In this document: positions 49,474-57,608 of the stretch, in pieces | Layout: each line of letters starts with the position of its first letter | Numbering within the stretch: the first letter of the stretch is position 1 | Assembly: GCF_007993065.1 (NCBI RefSeq) | Contig: NZ_VOPL01000001.1 | Location: forward strand, 806,001-870,000 | Reading direction: 5' to 3' | Source: Paracoccus aurantiacus | Lineage (GTDB): Bacteria; Pseudomonadota; Alphaproteobacteria; Rhodobacterales; Rhodobacteraceae | Length of the DNA: 64,000 nt | Translations under genes and position numbers: made by a program | The notes under the pieces: model-generated | What the model was told of the DNA's origin: nothing | Seen by the model: the letters and a program-made list of their open reading frames with translations, nothing else | The model's database searches: none

Positions 49474-49567
49474 GAGAGGCTGGCGCGGGCGGACGCATCG
49501 CCAACCCGGTCAGGTCCGGAAGGAAGCAGCCGTAACGAAATTCGTTCGGGTCGCTGTCCAGTCTCTC
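49474..49567 (+). ncRNA. ffs: Signal recognition particle RNA, small bacterial type
   Basis: The conserved SRP core GGTCAGGTCCGGAAGGAAGC lies at 49508-49527, followed by AGCC and the distal hairpin side. The outer stem pairs GAGAGGCTGG (49474-49483) with CCAGTCTCTC (49558-49567), giving about 94 bases without an Alu domain. This RNA binds Ffh, whose gene starts 3.9 kb downstream. The placement just before dnaX is common in bacteria. The rest of the 324-base gap to dnaX (49568-49720) shows no further feature. Confidence 0.95.
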
Positions 49568-49720
49568 ACCTTTCCCGACATCCTGTCCCTGCGCGTCACC
49601 GATGGCCGCATCGCGATCTGCGGCAGGTCGTGCGCTTGCGCAGCCGGTGCCGGACCCCCATCTCGCCGGTTGTGGCGCGCCACCGCCATCGCTAATGTGA
49701 CGCGACCCGAGCGAGGCGTA

Positions 49721-51574
49721 ATGACCGAGACCGAACAGAACTATCAGGTGCTGGCCCGGAAATACCGGCCCGAGACCTTTTCTGACCTTGTGGGTCAGGA
49801 TGCGATGGTGCGCACGCTGAAGAATGCCTTCGCGACCTCGCGCATCGCACAGGCCTTCATCATGACCGGCATTCGCGGGACCGGAAAGACGACCACGGCG
49901 CGGATCATCGCCAAGGGGCTGAACTGCGTCGGACCCGACGGTCAGGGCGGCCCGACGACCGACCCCTGCGGACAATGCGAACATTGCGTCGCGATCTCGG
50001 AAGGGCGCCATGTCGATGTGCTGGAAATGGATGCGGCCAGCCGCACGGGCGTCAACGATATCCGCGAAATCATTGAATCCGTTCACTATCGCGCCGCCTC
50101 TGCGCGCTACAAGATCTATATCATCGACGAGGTTCACATGCTGTCCACCAGCGCATTCAACGCGCTGCTGAAGACGCTGGAAGAACCTCCGCCGCATGTG
50201 AAATTCATCTTCGCCACGACCGAGATCCGCAAGGTTCCCGTCACCGTGCTGTCGCGCTGCCAGCGCTTCGACCTGCGCCGGATCGAACCCGAGGTGATGA
50301 TCGCGCTGCTGCGCAAGATCGCCAATGCGGAAAACGCCGAGATCACCGATGACGCGCTTGCGCTGATCACACGCGCCGCCGAAGGCTCGGCCCGCGACGC
50401 GACCTCGCTTCTGGATCAGGCGGTCAGCCACGGCGCCGGCGAAACCGGGGCCGATCAGGTGCGCGCCATGCTCGGTCTGGCTGATCGCGGCCGCGTCATC
50501 GACCTGTTCGACATGATCGTGCGCGGTGATGCGGCGCAGGCGCTGGCAGAGTTGCAGGCGCAATATGCCGATGGGGCCGATCCTGTCGCCGTGCTGCGCG
50601 ACCTTGCCGAGCTGACGCATTGGATCTCGATCGTGAAGATCACGCCCGAGACCTCGGAGGACCCGACAATCGCGCCCGATGAGCGCACGCGTGGCGCTGA
50701 TCTGGCCGCGCGGCTTCCGATGCGCGTTCTCACACGTATGTGGCAGATGCTGCTGAAATCGCTGGAAGAAGTCTCTGCCGCGCCGAACAGCATGATGGCC
50801 GCGGAAATGGCGGTGATCCGGCTGACCCATGCCGCCGATCTGCCCGACCCCGAGGCACTGATCCGCAAGATCAAATCCGCGCAGGCCGCAGGCGAATTCA
50901 CGCAGCCCGCGCCAGCCGGCGGCGGTGGCGAGGGCGGCGCGCGCGCCTCGGCCGGGGCGTCCGGGCAATCTGGCGCGCGTGACGCCGGCAGCAGCGCAGC
51001 CACCGCGCGCGCGCAAGGCAACGGCGCGGGCTATGGCACGGTCAGCGCCTCCGGTCAGGCGACTGCGCTTTCCGCAGTGCCGGAATCGCTTATCGCGGCC
51101 TATCCCGATTTCGACAGCGTTCTGGGCCTGATCCGCCGGATGCGCGACATGCCCCTGCTCATCATGGTCGAATCGCATCTGCGCCTCGTGAAATACAGCC
51201 CCGGCCGGATCGAATTCGAACCCGCCCCCGGTGCACCCGCCGATCTTGCCTCTCGTCTGGCCGAGCGTTTGCGCGGCTGGACCGGCGGTCAGCGATGGGC
51301 GGTCAGCGTGGTCAGTTCCGGGGGCGCGAAAACCGTGGCCGAGCAGCGCGCCGAAATCGAGGCGGAAGCCCTTGCCCGCGCTGCCGAAAACCCGACCGTG
51401 AAGGCCGCATTGCAGGCCTTTCCGAAGGCGCGCATTATTTCGGCGAAACAGATCGAACGCCCCGCGGCAACGCTGGACACCGACGGGTCTGCGCCGGGCA
51501 ATGCGCTGCATGACGAAGGCGCCGGCCCGGTGGCCGAGGCAGAGGAATGGGACCCTTTCGAGGACGAGGAGTAG
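49721..51574 (+). CDS. dnaX: DNA polymerase III subunit gamma/tau
   Basis: DnaX is the clamp-loader ATPase that also ties the replicase to the helicase. The start MTETEQNYQVLARKYRPETF is at 49721; an earlier in-frame ATG at 49670 is unsupported. The 617-residue protein has Walker A GIRGTGKTTTA (50-60), zinc-ligand cysteines (CVGPDG, CGQCEHC) and a Walker B plus SRC motif (VLSRCQRFDLRR). A Gly/Ala-rich linker lies at about 405-450, followed by a C-terminal tau-like domain. No A-rich frameshift slippery site was seen. Confidence 0.95.
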   Translation: MTETEQNYQVLARKYRPETFSDLVGQDAMVRTLKNAFATSRIAQAFIMTGIRGTGKTTTARIIAKGLNCVGPDGQGGPTTDPCGQCEHCVAISEGRHVDVLEMDAASRTGVNDIREIIESVHYRAASARYKIYIIDEVHMLSTSAFNALLKTLEEPPPHVKFIFATTEIRKVPVTVLSRCQRFDLRRIEPEVMIALLRKIANAENAEITDDALALITRAAEGSARDATSLLDQAVSHGAGETGADQVRAMLGLADRGRVIDLFDMIVRGDAAQALAELQAQYADGADPVAVLRDLAELTHWISIVKITPETSEDPTIAPDERTRGADLAARLPMRVLTRMWQMLLKSLEEVSAAPNSMMAAEMAVIRLTHAADLPDPEALIRKIKSAQAAGEFTQPAPAGGGGEGGARASAGASGQSGARDAGSSAATARAQGNGAGYGTVSASGQATALSAVPESLIAAYPDFDSVLGLIRRMRDMPLLIMVESHLRLVKYSPGRIEFEPAPGAPADLASRLAERLRGWTGGQRWAVSVVSSGGAKTVAEQRAEIEAEALARAAENPTVKAALQAFPKARIISAKQIERPAATLDTDGSAPGNALHDEGAGPVAEAEEWDPFEDEE

Positions 51575-51577
51575 GAA

Positions 51578-51922
51578 ATGTTCAAGGGACTTGGCGGTTT
51601 TGGCGATATGGCCAAGATGATGTCCGCCGCGAAGGATATGCAGGCCAAAGTGGCCGAGATGCAGGAAAACCTGACCAGCATCACCGTCACGGGCGAGGCC
51701 GGTGCCGGTCTTGTGAAAGCGACCGCGACCGCGAAGGGAGAGCTGACGGCGCTCGATATCGACCCGTCGATCTTCGTCGCCTCGGAAAAGGAAGTGGTCG
51801 AGGATCTTATTCTGGCCGCGATCAAGGACGCCCAGCGCCGCGCGCAGGAACGCGCCCAGACCGAAATGACGCGGATTTCGCAGGAACTCGGCCTGCCGGC
51901 CGACATGAAGCTGCCTTTCTGA
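51578..51922 (+). CDS. Nucleoid-associated protein, YbaB/EbfC family
   Basis: The 114-residue protein starts MFKGLGGFGDMAKMMSAAKD and has the amphipathic alpha-helical and beta layout of YbaB proteins, which bind DNA as dimers. It is three bases after dnaX and six bases before recR, the widely conserved dnaX-ybaB-recR order. This supports a role near replication and repair. Confidence 0.94.
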   Translation: MFKGLGGFGDMAKMMSAAKDMQAKVAEMQENLTSITVTGEAGAGLVKATATAKGELTALDIDPSIFVASEKEVVEDLILAAIKDAQRRAQERAQTEMTRISQELGLPADMKLPF

Positions 51923-51928
51923 TCCGGG

Positions 51929-52525
51929 ATGGATGACGGCGGCAGCGATATTCAGGCGCTGATCGACGCCATGGCCCGGCTGCCCGGGCTGGGGCCGCGA
52001 TCCGCGCGGCGCATCGTTCTGGCGCTGATCGGGCGCAGGCCCGGCCAGATGGCACAACTGTCCGCCCTGATGGCGCGCGTCGCCGATCACGCGCGGCCGT
52101 GCGCGCGCTGCGGGAACATCTCGGACACTGAAATCTGCCCGATCTGTGACGATCCCCGCCGCCAGACCGGCGAGATCTGCGTGGTCGAGACTGTCGCCGA
52201 TCTCTGGGCGCTGGAACGCGGGCGCGCCTTTCGCGGGCGCTATCATGTGCTGGGCGGCACGCTGTCCGCGCTTGACGATATCGGCCCCGAGGATCTGGGT
52301 ATTCCGCGCCTGCTGTCGCGGATCGCAAAGGAGGAGGTGCAGGAGGTGATCCTTGCGCTGAACGCCACGGTCGAGGGGCAGACGACCGCGCATTACATCG
52401 CGGACGCGCTGCCGGAGGGGCTGCGTGTGACCGGGCTGGCGCAGGGCGTCCCCATCGGCGGAGAGCTTGATTATCTCGACGACGGGACGATCACCGCCGC
52501 ATTGCGGGCGCGGCGCAATTTCTGA
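51929..52525 (+). CDS. recR: Recombination protein RecR
   Basis: RecR works with RecF and RecO to load RecA at gaps. The 198-residue protein has a helix-hairpin-helix ([17 protein letters not shown], about 15-31), a zinc finger [18 protein letters not shown] (about 56-73) and a Toprim domain ([16 protein letters not shown]). Length is normal. The translation seems coupled to ybaB by a short spacer. Confidence 0.95.
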   Translation: MDDGGSDIQALIDAMARLPGLGPRSARRIVLALIGRRPGQMAQLSALMARVADHARPCARCGNISDTEICPICDDPRRQTGEICVVETVADLWALERGRAFRGRYHVLGGTLSALDDIGPEDLGIPRLLSRIAKEEVQEVILALNATVEGQTTAHYIADALPEGLRVTGLAQGVPIGGELDYLDDGTITAALRARRNF

Positions 52526-52562
52526 CCCCGCAATTCGGCGTCGCAACCTCACTCAAGCTGCC

Positions 52563-53174
52563 TCATTCAAGCTGCCTCGACACGATATCCGCAAGTTCGC
52601 GCCCGACATCGCGGCAGGCCTGCGACGCGCCGCGATCATGCACAAGCCACAGGGGCGCGGCCCATTCATCGCTCGACGGCATCAGCTCGACCAGTTCCGG
52701 CGACCAGATCAGGCTGGAAATCGGCAGGAAACCCGCGCATCGCCCTGAACGGATGGCCAGGCGCAGCACGGTTTCGTCATTGGTGCGAAAGATCGTGCGC
52801 TGCGTTCGCGTATGGTGCAGCAGCCAGCGTGACCAGGGGGCGGCGCCGTCCGGGAAATCATGGGCGACCATCTCGTATCGCGCCAGATCGGCAGGCGTTT
52901 CGGGCAGCCCGTGACGGGCGATATAGGCCTGCGTCGCGACCAGCGCCACGCTGATCCGCCCCAGCCAGCGCACGGCCAGCCTGTCGCCGGCGGGTTCGGC
53001 CCCGGCGCGGATCGCGATGGTCGAGCAATCGGCGAGATTGGCAAAGCCCAGTTCGCTGCGATAGACGACGCCGATTTCCGGGAATGTCGCGCCGATATTC
53101 ATCAGCGCCGGCACGATCAGCTCTCCCATCAAGGGGACCGCACTGATAACCACCTGCTCGTTCGGTCCCGCCAT
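52563..53174 (-). CDS. Stand-alone LysR-type effector-binding domain (no HTH)
   Basis: The 203-residue product aligns in layout with the C-terminal effector domain of LysR regulators: strand-rich subdomains with VALVATQAYIARHGLPETPA, then CAGFLPISSLIWSPELVELM. The N-terminal winged helix-turn-helix (about 90 residues) is missing, and an in-frame TAA occurs a few codons upstream of the ATG. A near-perfect ribosome site (GGAGG, four-base spacer) precedes the ATG, so it may be a real translated domain rather than debris. It could be a remnant or a ligand-binding protein of its own. Its stop is 37 bases from that of recR. Confidence 0.7.
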   Translation of the reverse strand: MAGPNEQVVISAVPLMGELIVPALMNIGATFPEIGVVYRSELGFANLADCSTIAIRAGAEPAGDRLAVRWLGRISVALVATQAYIARHGLPETPADLARYEMVAHDFPDGAAPWSRWLLHHTRTQRTIFRTNDETVLRLAIRSGRCAGFLPISSLIWSPELVELMPSSDEWAAPLWLVHDRGASQACRDVGRELADIVSRQLE

Positions 53175-53240
53175 ACCACCTCCGATTCGCGCCCAGCCTA
53201 TCGCCCGGCCCTGAAGATCGCGTTAATTCGCGCCCTGCGC

Positions 53241-53269
53241 TTGACTTTGGCGCCCTGCCCCCGTATTTC
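53241..53269 (+). promoter_or_regulatory. Probable promoter of the ffh operon
   Basis: TTGACT (53241-53246) and TATTTC (53264-53269) with a 17-base spacer; transcription would start near 53276, leaving a leader of about 130 bases. The -35 matches five of six consensus bases. Confidence 0.6.
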
Positions 53270-53281
53270 CTGCCCCAATTC

Positions 53282-53301
53282 CCGGAAGGTCTGCCTTCCG
53301 G
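53282..53301 (+). other. Hairpin in the ffh leader
   Basis: CCGGAAGG and CCTTCCGG pair around a four-base TCTG loop, at the start of the predicted ffh 5' leader. No T run follows, so it is not a terminator. It may stabilise the transcript. Confidence 0.5.
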
Positions 53302-53407
53302 TCCCCGACCTTGCGCGGGGATCGCCCCCCGTCAGCGCGTTGCGCCCACGGGGGCGTTCGTGCATTTCGCACCCGCGCACCCCGCAACGGACCCGCAGGA
53401 GGCCCAT

Positions 53408-54901
53408 ATGTTCGAGAATCTGTCAGACCGCCTTGGCGGCGTCTTCGACCGGCTGACGAAACAGGGCGCCCTGACCGAGGATGATGTCACCGCCGCCATG
53501 CGAGAGGTGCGCACCGCCCTGCTGGAAGCCGACGTTTCGCTGCCCGTCGCGCGCAGCTTCGTGAAGGCGGTGACCGGCAAGGCCACGGGCGCTGCGGTCA
53601 CCAAATCCGTGACGCCGGGCCAGCAGGTCGTGAAGATAGTCCATGACGAACTTATCAAGACACTTCAGGGCGATGGTGAGCCCGACGCGCTGCGCATCGA
53701 CAACCCGCCCGCGCCAATCCTGATGGTCGGGCTTCAGGGCTCGGGGAAAACCACCACCACGGCGAAACTCGCCCTGCGCCTGAAAGACCGCGAGAAGAAG
53801 CGCGTGCTGATGGCCTCGCTCGACACCAACCGTCCGGCGGCGATGGAACAGCTGGCGATCCTTGGCACCCAGATCGGCGTCGATACCCTGCCCATCGTCA
53901 AGGGCGAAAGCGCCGTCCAGATCGCCAAGCGAGCGAAGCAACAGGCCACGCTTGGCGGCTATGACGTCTATATGCTGGACACCGCCGGTCGCCTGCATAT
54001 CGACGAAGTGCTCATGGACGAGGTGCAGGCCGTCCGCGACGTCGCAAACCCCCGCGAAACCCTGCTGGTCGTCGATGGCCTGACCGGTCAGGACGCGGTG
54101 AACGTCGCCACCGAATTCGACGGCAAGGTCGGCATCACCGGCGTCGTGCTGACCCGGATGGATGGCGACGGGCGCGGCGGTGCCGCCCTGTCCATGCGCG
54201 CTGTCACCGGCAAGCCGATCCGCTTTGTGGGCTTGGGCGAAAAGATGGACGCGCTGGAATCCTTCGACGCAAGCCGTGTCGCCGGCCGCATCCTTGGCAT
54301 GGGCGATATCGTGGCCCTTGTCGAAAAAGCCCAGGAAGTGCTGGAGGTCGAACAGGCCGAGCGCATGATGAAGCGCTTCCAGAAGGGCATGTTCAACATG
54401 AACGACCTTCGCAGCCAGCTTGAACAGATGCAGAAGATGGGCGGCATGGGGTCGATCATGCAGATGATGCCCGGCATGCAGAAGATGGCCAAACAGGCCG
54501 AAGAAGCCGGCATGGACGATACCATGATCCGCCGCCAGATCGCGCTGATCAACTCCATGACCAAGAAGGAACGCGCCAATCCCGACCTGCTGCAGGCATC
54601 CCGCAAGAAGCGGATCGCCGCAGGCGCCGGGCTGGAAGTGTCCGAACTGAACCGCCTTCTGAAGATGCAGAAGCAGATGGCCGACACGATGAAGAAGCTC
54701 GGCAAGATGAAGGGCGGGATGCTGAAGCAGGCGATGCGCGCGATGATGGGCAAAGGCGGCGGTCTGCCCGACATGTCCAATGCCGATCCGGCGAAAATGG
54801 CCGAGGCGACGAAGATGCTGCAGGACCCGCGGGGCCTGGGCGGTCAGCTTGGCGGCGCAGGCCTGCCGGGCGGTCTTTCGGGGCTGTTCGGGAAGAAGTA
54901 A
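53408..54901 (+). CDS. ffh: Signal recognition particle protein Ffh
   Basis: Ffh is the SRP GTPase that binds signal sequences and SRP RNA and docks with FtsY. The start at 53408 has CAGGAGG upstream. The 497-residue protein has the N domain, a G domain (GLQGSGKTTTTAKLAL, TRMDGDGRGG) and a Met-rich M domain (about 300-470, MQKMGGMGSIMQMMPGMQKM). A Gly-rich end follows. It starts the run of five GNAT genes and the ribosomal genes. Confidence 0.97.
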   Translation: MFENLSDRLGGVFDRLTKQGALTEDDVTAAMREVRTALLEADVSLPVARSFVKAVTGKATGAAVTKSVTPGQQVVKIVHDELIKTLQGDGEPDALRIDNPPAPILMVGLQGSGKTTTTAKLALRLKDREKKRVLMASLDTNRPAAMEQLAILGTQIGVDTLPIVKGESAVQIAKRAKQQATLGGYDVYMLDTAGRLHIDEVLMDEVQAVRDVANPRETLLVVDGLTGQDAVNVATEFDGKVGITGVVLTRMDGDGRGGAALSMRAVTGKPIRFVGLGEKMDALESFDASRVAGRILGMGDIVALVEKAQEVLEVEQAERMMKRFQKGMFNMNDLRSQLEQMQKMGGMGSIMQMMPGMQKMAKQAEEAGMDDTMIRRQIALINSMTKKERANPDLLQASRKKRIAAGAGLEVSELNRLLKMQKQMADTMKKLGKMKGGMLKQAMRAMMGKGGGLPDMSNADPAKMAEATKMLQDPRGLGGQLGGAGLPGGLSGLFGKK

Positions 54902-54904
54902 GCG

Positions 54905-55453
54905 ATGATTGCGGCGCAGCATAATATGCGGGGCACCCCCCTGCCCGACGCCCCGGTCCTAAAGACCGCGCGTCTGCTGCTGCGCCCGCCGCAGCTTTCG
55001 GATTTCGACGCTTTCGCCGGCTTCTACGCCAGCCCGCGCAGCGCCATGATCGGCGGACCGCTTGACCGCAAGGACGCCTATAGCGGCTTTTCGTCCACCG
55101 CCGGGCAGTGGTTCCTGAAAGGCTACGGCTTCTGGGAAGTGATCGACCGCGAATCCGGCGTCAATATCGGCCGCGCGGGCATCTATCATCCCGATTTCTG
55201 GCCGGAACCCGAACTCGGCTGGATCATCTATGGCGACAGCCACGAAGGTCGCGGCATCGCAATGGAAGCCGCAACCGCCGCTCGCGACGGCGCAGCACGG
55301 CACTTCGGCATCACCGCCCCCATATCGTCAATCGAGGCCACGAATTCCCGCTCGATCGCACTGGCCGAACGCATGGGCGCAAGGCGCGACGGCGAATGGG
55401 AAACGCCCTACGGCCCGATGCTGCGCTTCCGCCACCCGCAGGTGTCCGCATGA
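54905..55453 (+). CDS. GNAT acetyltransferase 1 of tandem array
   Basis: The 182-residue RimJ/RimL-type (acetyl_3) GNAT follows ffh by three bases. It opens LKTARLLLRPPQLSDFDAF and has the array-wide motif FWPEPELGW before the acetyl-CoA loop EGRGIAMEAATAARDGA, then NSRSIALAERMGA. GNATs of this group acetylate amino groups of proteins or small molecules. The substrate is unknown, but placement in the SRP/ribosomal operon makes a ribosomal protein target plausible. Its stop overlaps the next gene by ATGA (55450-55453). Confidence 0.9.
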   Translation: MIAAQHNMRGTPLPDAPVLKTARLLLRPPQLSDFDAFAGFYASPRSAMIGGPLDRKDAYSGFSSTAGQWFLKGYGFWEVIDRESGVNIGRAGIYHPDFWPEPELGWIIYGDSHEGRGIAMEAATAARDGAARHFGITAPISSIEATNSRSIALAERMGARRDGEWETPYGPMLRFRHPQVSA

Positions 55454-55974
55454 CCACGCTGACAATCGACATTCCGGTACTGGAAACCGAGCGTCTGTTC
55501 CTGCGGGAACCGCGCCTGTCCGACCTCGACGCCATTGTGGCATTCGGGATGTCGGACCGTACCGAATTCGTCGGCGGCAAGCTGGAACCGTGGCAAAGCT
55601 GGAACGTCCTGAACGCCGCTATCGGGCATTGGATCAATCGCGGCTTCGGCTGGTGGGTTCTGGAAGACAAGGCCACCGGCGCCGTCGCAGGCCGCGCGGG
55701 CATCGGGTATCACCTCGACTGGCCGGAACCGGAACTCGGCTGGCACATCTATGACGGCTTCGAAGGCAAGGGCCTCGCCTACGAGGCCGCACTGGCCGCC
55801 CGCGATCACGCCAATCGCCATTTCGGCCTCGGCCCGCTGATCTCTCTGATAGCACACGGCAACACCCGCTCTCGCCGGTTGGCCGAACGCCTTGGCGCGA
55901 AAATCGAAACCGAAGATTTTCAGATCCGCGGCACCCCGTGCATGATCTATCGCCACCCGCAGGTGGCCGTATGA
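55450..55974 (+). CDS. GNAT acetyltransferase 2 of tandem array
   Basis: From the overlapping ATG at 55450, 174 residues. It shows LETERLFLREPRLSDLDAIV, the shared DWPEPELGW motif, acetyl-CoA loop EGKGLAYEAALAARDHA and NTRSRRLAERLGA. It is clearly paralogous to copies 1, 4 and 5. A frame reading from 55108 crosses gene 1 and is not the real start. It ends RHPQVAV, nearly the same as copy 1's RHPQVSA, and overlaps the next gene by ATGA (55971-55974). Confidence 0.9.
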   Translation: MTTLTIDIPVLETERLFLREPRLSDLDAIVAFGMSDRTEFVGGKLEPWQSWNVLNAAIGHWINRGFGWWVLEDKATGAVAGRAGIGYHLDWPEPELGWHIYDGFEGKGLAYEAALAARDHANRHFGLGPLISLIAHGNTRSRRLAERLGAKIETEDFQIRGTPCMIYRHPQVAV

Positions 55975-56483
55975 CAGCCGATCTGACCACCGCGCGTCTC
56001 ACTCTGCGCATGCCGGACGCCCGCGACCACGCCTCCTATTCGGCGTTCTTTGCCGATGCAGAGGCGTCGCGCTTCTATGGCGGCCCGCTGCTGCCCTATC
56101 AGGCATGGGAACGGCTGGCCGCAGATATCGGCCATTTCATGCTGAAAGGCTTTGGCCGCTTCGTCATCGAAAAGGACGGTCAGGTCATTGGCGGCTGCGG
56201 CATCCTCGACGTGGATGGCTGGCCGGGGCATGAACTGACATGGTGGCTTCTGCCCGCCGCGCGCGGTCAGGGCATCGCGCAGGAAGCGTCGCGCGCAGTC
56301 CTCGCATGGGCTGGCACGGAACTGGGCTGGCCACGGGTCGAAACCCATTTTCGCGACGAGAACACTGCCGCACGCCGCCTGACCGAAAGCCTCGGCGGGA
56401 CAAAACAACGCCGCGAGACCTTCCCCGACGGCATCGACCGCGACATCTACGCCATGCCCACGACCGAGAAGGTGAGCGCATGA
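55971..56483 (+). CDS. GNAT acetyltransferase 3 of tandem array
   Basis: 170 residues from the overlapping ATG at 55971. It has LTTARLTLRMPDARDHASY and GWPGHELTWWLL in place of the WPEPELGW motif, with acetyl-CoA loop ARGQGIAQEASRAVLAWA and NTAARRLTESLGG. It is the most diverged member, with no RHPQ-type ending, so it may have a different substrate. Its last bases overlap copy 4 by ATGA (56480-56483). Confidence 0.88.
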   Translation: MTADLTTARLTLRMPDARDHASYSAFFADAEASRFYGGPLLPYQAWERLAADIGHFMLKGFGRFVIEKDGQVIGGCGILDVDGWPGHELTWWLLPAARGQGIAQEASRAVLAWAGTELGWPRVETHFRDENTAARRLTESLGGTKQRRETFPDGIDRDIYAMPTTEKVSA

Positions 56484-56998
56484 CCCCGACCCCGATGCAG
56501 ATCGTCGAAACCGACCGCCTGATCCTGCGCCGCCCGCAGCCGCAGGATCTCGACGCCTTCACCGCCTATTACGCGACGGATCGCTCGGCCACGACCGCTG
56601 GCCCGCTCGATGCGCCCGCCGCATGGAAGGCCTTTGCCACCGAACTCGGCCACTGGCAGATGCGCGGCTTCGGCATGGCCTCGGTCATCGAAAAAGCCAG
56701 CGGCACGCTGATCGGGCGCTGCGGGCTGTGGTATCCCGGCGGCTGGCCCGAACCCGAACTCGGCTGGACGCTTTACGACGGGGCCGAGCGCAAGGGCTAC
56801 GCGACCGAAGCCGCCATCGCCATGCGCAGCCACGCCGCCACTGTGTGGGGCCTGCCCCATCTCATCTCGATCATCGCGCTTGGCAATACGCGCTCTGAAG
56901 CCGTCGCCACCCGCCTTGGCGCACAGGTCGAATCCGACTGGACCTCGCCTGCCGGCCGCAACGCCCGCATCTGGCGTCACCCGAAGGTATCCGAATGA
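56480..56998 (+). CDS. GNAT acetyltransferase 4 of tandem array
   Basis: 172 residues from 56480. Features are VETDRLILRRPQPQDLDAFT, GWPEPELGW, acetyl-CoA loop ERKGYATEAAIAMRSHA, NTRSEAVATRLGA and the ending WRHPKVSE, the same register as copies 1 and 2. Its stop TGA at 56996-56998 overlaps an ATG at 56995 that opens a 27-codon mini-ORF leading to copy 5. Confidence 0.9.
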   Translation: MTPTPMQIVETDRLILRRPQPQDLDAFTAYYATDRSATTAGPLDAPAAWKAFATELGHWQMRGFGMASVIEKASGTLIGRCGLWYPGGWPEPELGWTLYDGAERKGYATEAAIAMRSHAATVWGLPHLISIIALGNTRSEAVATRLGAQVESDWTSPAGRNARIWRHPKVSE

Positions 56999-57078
56999 CG
57001 CTGCGTTTCTTCTTCATCCAAGTATCCTGGGGTCCGGGGCAACGCCCCGGTGCCGCCCTGCCCGCAGGTGCCGCATGA
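56995..57078 (+). CDS. 27-codon bridging mini-ORF between GNAT 4 and 5
   Basis: An ATG at 56995 overlaps the GNAT 4 stop (ATGA), and this frame runs 27 codons to a TGA at 57076-57078, which overlaps the GNAT 5 start ATG at 57075 (ATGA). It reads through the hairpin repeat at 57001-57062, so its peptide (MTLRFFFIQVSWGPG at the start) is repeat-encoded. It may exist only to keep ribosomes moving between the two genes. No conserved protein is claimed. Confidence 0.45.
   Translation: MTLRFFFIQVSWGPGQRPGAALPAGAA
57001..57062 (+). repeat. Intergenic repeat with CCGGGGC hairpin
   Basis: Between two GNAT genes lies a TTTCTTCTTCATCCAAGTAT stretch followed by TCCTGGGGT and a perfect stem CCGGGGC (57034-57040), loop AAC, GCCCCGG (57044-57050). 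Similar sequence is familiar as an intergenic repeat in Rhodobacteraceae genomes, from recall only. No T run follows, so it is not a terminator. The gene-junction sequence CCGCAGGTG is present again directly after it (57063-57070), as if inserted with a copied junction. Confidence 0.55.
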
Positions 57079-57608
57079 TCGACCTGGCCAACACCCCGGT
57101 TCTGGAAACCGAACGCCTCAGCCTGCGCGCGCCAAAGGGCAGCGACTGGCCGGTCTGGCGCGATTTCTACATGACCGCGCGCGCGCAATATTGCGGCGGC
57201 GGGGCCGACATCACCCTCGGCCATGCATGGCGCGCCTTCGGCCATGTCATCGGCCATTGGGCCATGCGCGGCTATGGCAGCTTCGTCTTCACGCTGAAAG
57301 GCGATGATGCGCCTTTGGGCATGGCCGGGCCGTGGCATCCCGCCGACTGGCCCGAAACCGAAATCGGCTGGACGGTCTGGACACCCGAAGCCGAAGGACA
57401 GGGCTACGCGTTCGAAGCCGCCTCCGCCGCGCGCGACTTCGCCCGTCGCCGCCTCGGCTGGGTCGATATCGTCAGTTACATCGATACCGAAAATGCGCGC
57501 TCCATCGCGCTTGCCGAACGGTTGGGTGCTGTCGTCGATCCCGCCGCCCGCCAGCCGAAACCGGACGAGCCATGTCTGGTTTTCCGCCACCCGAAAGAAG
57601 GTGCCTGA
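57075..57608 (+). CDS. GNAT acetyltransferase 5 of tandem array
   Basis: 177 residues from the ATG at 57075. It has LETERLSLRAPKGSDWPVWR, DWPETEIGW, acetyl-CoA loop EGQGYAFEAASAARDFA and NARSIALAERLGA, then ends FRHPKEGA, again in the same register as copies 1, 2 and 4. It is the last of the five. Its stop overlaps the ATG of a 24-codon mini-ORF (TGATG at 57606-57610). Confidence 0.9.
   Translation: MIDLANTPVLETERLSLRAPKGSDWPVWRDFYMTARAQYCGGGADITLGHAWRAFGHVIGHWAMRGYGSFVFTLKGDDAPLGMAGPWHPADWPETEIGWTVWTPEAEGQGYAFEAASAARDFARRRLGWVDIVSYIDTENARSIALAERLGAVVDPAARQPKPDEPCLVFRHPKEGA

Noticed and set aside
49396..49695. A plus-strand frame over the SRP RNA (with SGPEGSSRNE)
   Set aside because: Overlaps the structured ffs RNA and is a known artefact type; no ribosome site.
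49721..51574. Programmed frameshift in dnaX making a short gamma form
   Set aside because: No A-rich slippery heptamer or following hairpin was found in the likely region.
47393..52552. A minus-strand open frame of about 1,700 codons
   Set aside because: It runs antisense to the nucleotidase, ffs, dnaX, ybaB and recR genes, has no domain-like motifs and His/Gln/Arg-rich composition, and reflects GC-rich codon use on the other strand.
57001..57062. The CCGGGGC hairpin as an intrinsic terminator in the GNAT array
   Set aside because: No T run follows and the gene order downstream is tightly coupled.
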